From Flagellimonas sp. CMM7 (GTDB lineage: Bacteria; Bacteroidota; Bacteroidia; Flavobacteriales; Flavobacteriaceae): DNA of 64,000 bases. Shown here piece by piece: positions 61,848-64,000 of the stretch. The stretch is from assembly GCF_021390195.1 (NCBI RefSeq), contig NZ_CP090003.1, forward strand, positions 2,873,501 to 2,937,500, read 5' to 3'. The notes beneath the pieces were generated by a model that was not told where the DNA came from, did not search any database, and saw only the letters and a program-made list of their open reading frames with translations. The stretch's first letter is position 1, and every line of letters begins with the position of its first letter. The translations under genes were made by a program, and so were the position numbers.

Positions 61848-63788
61848 ATGAGCGAAGAAGCTAAAAAAAACCAATATTCGGCAGATAGCATTCAGGCCCT
61901 AGAGGGGATGGAGCATGTGCGCATGCGACCTTCTATGTATATTGGAGATGTAGGTACAAGAGGATTGCATCATTTGGTATATGAAGTAGTGGATAATTCC
62001 ATTGATGAGGCCATGGGTGGTTATTGTGATACTATTAATGTTACTATCAATGAAGATAATTCCATAACTACAAAAGACAACGGGCGAGGTATTCCCGTAG
62101 GCCTTCATAAGAAAGAAGGGGTTTCGGCATTGGAAGTTGTAATGACAAAGATTGGTGCTGGTGGTAAATTTGATAAAGATTCCTATAAAGTTTCTGGTGG
62201 TCTCCATGGGGTAGGGGTTTCTTGTGTAAATGCACTTTCTAGCCATTTAAAAGCAACAGTTTACAGAGAGGGTAAAATTTGGGAGCAAGAATACGAAAGA
62301 GGTAAAACATCATACCCTGTTAAAAGTATAGGTGAGAGCAAAGAAACAGGTACTGTTGTAACGTTTGTTCCTGATAATACCATTTTTACCCAGACCACAG
62401 AGTACAGTTATGATACCTTGGCAAATAGAATGCGTGAGCTGGCCTATTTGAATAAGGGTATTACAATTACGTTAACCGATAAGCGCAACAAGGATGAGAA
62501 GGGTGAATTTGTCTCCGAGACATTTCATTCCAAAGAAGGGCTAAAAGAATTTATCAGATTTTTAGATAGTAACAGAGAACCGTTGATACAAAGCGTCATC
62601 TCTATGGAAGGTGAGAAGAATGGAATTCCGGTTGAAGTGGCCATGGTCTACAATACAGGGTTTACGGAAAACCTTCATTCTTACGTAAACAATATTAATA
62701 CCCATGAGGGAGGGACCCATTTGTCAGGTTTTAGAAGAGGATTAACATCCACTTTAAAGAAATATGCAGATAGTTCTGGAATGCTGGATAAGCTAAAATT
62801 TGAAATTGCTGGAGATGATTTCAGAGAAGGATTAACAGCAATTGTCTCAGTTAAGGTGGGTGAACCACAGTTTGAAGGCCAGACTAAGACTAAACTAGGT
62901 AACAGAGAGGTTACGAGTGCAGTAAGTCAGGCCGTTTCAGAAATGCTTACGGATTATTTGGAAGAACACCCAGACGACGCAAAAGTAATTGTTCAAAAAG
63001 TGGTTTTAGCAGCTACGGCAAGACACGCAGCTGCAAAGGCTAGGGAAATGGTCCAACGTAAAACGGTAATGAGTATTGGAGGTCTTCCAGGAAAACTATC
63101 AGATTGTTCAGATCAAGATCCAGCCAATTGCGAAGTGTTCTTGGTAGAGGGTGACTCTGCAGGTGGAACAGCCAAACAAGGAAGAGATAGAAAGTTTCAG
63201 GCAATATTGCCGTTACGAGGTAAAATCTTGAACGTTGAGAAAGCCATGCAGCATAAGGTTTTTGAAAATGAGGAGATTAAAAATATCTACACGGCACTCG
63301 GTGTTACCATAGGAACCGAAGATGATAGTAAAGCGTTGAATCTCGAAAAATTACGCTACCACAAAGTGGTAATCATGTGTGATGCGGATGTGGATGGTAG
63401 TCACATTGAGACGTTGATTCTTACATTCTTCTTCAGATATATGCGTGAATTGATAGAAGGAGGACATGTTTACATCGCTACCCCGCCATTATATCTGGTA
63501 AAAAAAGGTACTAAAAGAAGGTATGCTTGGAATGATGAGGAGCGTGATGAGATTGTAGAGTCTATGAATGGAGCAGCTGGTATACAACGTTACAAAGGTC
63601 TTGGTGAAATGAATGCAGAACAATTGTGGGACACTACAATGAATCCTGATTTTAGAACTTTACGACAAGTCACCATAGATAATGCAACAGAAACTGACCG
63701 TATTTTCTCCATGTTAATGGGGGATGAGGTGCCTCCAAGACGGGAATTTATAGAGAAAAATGCTGTCTATGCGAACATAGATGTATAG
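61848..63788 (+). CDS. gyrB: DNA gyrase subunit B
   Basis: ATPase subunit of gyrase, which introduces negative supercoils. The 646-residue length is normal for Bacteroidota. GHKL ATPase motifs: EVVDNSIDEAMGGY, DNGRGIPVG and GGLHGVGVSCVNALS. TOPRIM motifs: FLVEGDSAGGTAKQGRDRKFQAILPLRGKILNVEKA (in the toprim start) and CDADVDGSHIETL. The C-terminal QRYKGLGEMNAEQLWDTTMNP interacts with GyrA. A terminator follows at 63807. Confidence 0.98.
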   Translation: MSEEAKKNQYSADSIQALEGMEHVRMRPSMYIGDVGTRGLHHLVYEVVDNSIDEAMGGYCDTINVTINEDNSITTKDNGRGIPVGLHKKEGVSALEVVMTKIGAGGKFDKDSYKVSGGLHGVGVSCVNALSSHLKATVYREGKIWEQEYERGKTSYPVKSIGESKETGTVVTFVPDNTIFTQTTEYSYDTLANRMRELAYLNKGITITLTDKRNKDEKGEFVSETFHSKEGLKEFIRFLDSNREPLIQSVISMEGEKNGIPVEVAMVYNTGFTENLHSYVNNINTHEGGTHLSGFRRGLTSTLKKYADSSGMLDKLKFEIAGDDFREGLTAIVSVKVGEPQFEGQTKTKLGNREVTSAVSQAVSEMLTDYLEEHPDDAKVIVQKVVLAATARHAAAKAREMVQRKTVMSIGGLPGKLSDCSDQDPANCEVFLVEGDSAGGTAKQGRDRKFQAILPLRGKILNVEKAMQHKVFENEEIKNIYTALGVTIGTEDDSKALNLEKLRYHKVVIMCDADVDGSHIETLILTFFFRYMRELIEGGHVYIATPPLYLVKKGTKRRYAWNDEERDEIVESMNGAAGIQRYKGLGEMNAEQLWDTTMNPDFRTLRQVTIDNATETDRIFSMLMGDEVPPRREFIEKNAVYANIDV

Positions 63789-63806
63789 ATAATAGCATTT
63801 CACAAC

Positions 63807-63836
63807 AAAAACTCGCTCCTACAGGGCGAGTTTTTT
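63807..63836 (+). terminator. Terminator after gyrB
   Basis: AAAAACTCGC (63807-63816) pairs with GCGAGTTTTT (63826-63835) around a 9-nt loop, followed by T. Confidence 0.88.
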
Positions 63837-63859
63837 AGTTTTAGGAAAAATTTTACAAG

Positions 63860-64000
63860 ATGAAAAGAATAATTTTATTGTTCGCATTATGTAGTTTTTC
63901 CTTAGGAATGGCGCAATCCAATCTAAACGACATTTTAGCCGCAGGGCTAAATGATGCAGAAAGGTTTACCTCCGACTGGATAGCTCCAGTTACAGAAGCA
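63860..64000 (+). CDS. Start of a secreted DUF6588-like protein (3' end outside the window)
   Basis: The first 47 codons are visible. The signal peptide MKRIILLFALCSFSLGMAQ is followed by SNLNDILAAGLNDAERFTSDW and IAPVTEA, the pattern that opens DUF6588 outer-membrane proteins, which often follow gyrB in flavobacteria. Only the N-terminus is available, so the family call is tentative. Confidence 0.6.
   Translation, partial: MKRIILLFALCSFSLGMAQSNLNDILAAGLNDAERFTSDWIAPVTEA

Noticed and set aside
1..64000. CRISPR array or prophage
   Set aside because: No regularly spaced repeats and no capsid, terminase or tail genes were seen on either strand.

Overview
The window is AT-rich DNA from a marine-type member of the Bacteroidota, most likely family Flavobacteriaceae. 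The evidence is the tra gene set of Bacteroidota conjugative elements, promoters of the TAnnTTTG type, SusC/TonB-like and OmpA-like envelope proteins, a LytS/LytTR pair, many flavobacterial families (DUF3857, DUF2911, DUF6588-like, Sb-PDE-like phosphodiesterase) and a tmRNA whose tag reads GDNNYALAA. No rRNA operon, tRNA or CRISPR array was seen.

Positions 1 to about 30,940 are the right-hand part of an integrative and conjugative element (ICE). It ends at the 3' end of the host ssrA (tmRNA) gene; its other end lies left of the window. From left to right it carries: a coupling protein (cut by the window edge); a small secreted protein; cargo consisting of an RND efflux operon (adaptor, pump, outer-membrane factor), an eRF1-like protein, a TerB-like protein, an HD hydrolase and a membrane-anchored AraC-type regulator; a regulatory/mobilisation block (RteC with a non-AUG start, an inverted-repeat-rich intergenic region, an excisionase-like HTH protein, a protein with internal repeats and a DnaC-like ATPase); a five-gene defence cassette; a structured non-coding region with a tiny Cys-rich ORF; a cell-wall amidase; the transfer operon traE-F-G-I-J-K-M-N; and an IntDOT-like tyrosine recombinase facing ssrA.

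The most interesting block is 13,522-21,432: a cytosine-C5 methyltransferase, an Mrr-type nuclease, a MORC/GHKL ATPase, a small putative PD-(D/E)XK protein and a Z1-domain helicase-like ATPase. The last four are stop-start overlapped and the whole reads as one operon. This looks like a multi-ATPase restriction-modification-like anti-phage system. The family combination has been noted in comparative genomics, but I know of no worked-out mechanism. It is followed, 6 nt after the last stop codon, by nested inverted repeats.

Positions 30,941-64,000 are ordinary chromosome: ssrA; a saccharopine/alanine dehydrogenase-like enzyme; a PHP-type phosphodiesterase; a CreD operon with a winged-helix regulator and two matching operator palindromes; kdsA; a LytS/LytTR two-component pair next to an outer-membrane beta-barrel protein; typA; a ROK glucokinase; an FtsE-like ABC ATPase; a TPR protein paired with a TonB-receptor-like protein; two OmpA paralogues; an amidohydrolase; asnB; gyrB; and the start of a DUF6588-like gene. 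Several clean Rho-independent terminators separate the units.
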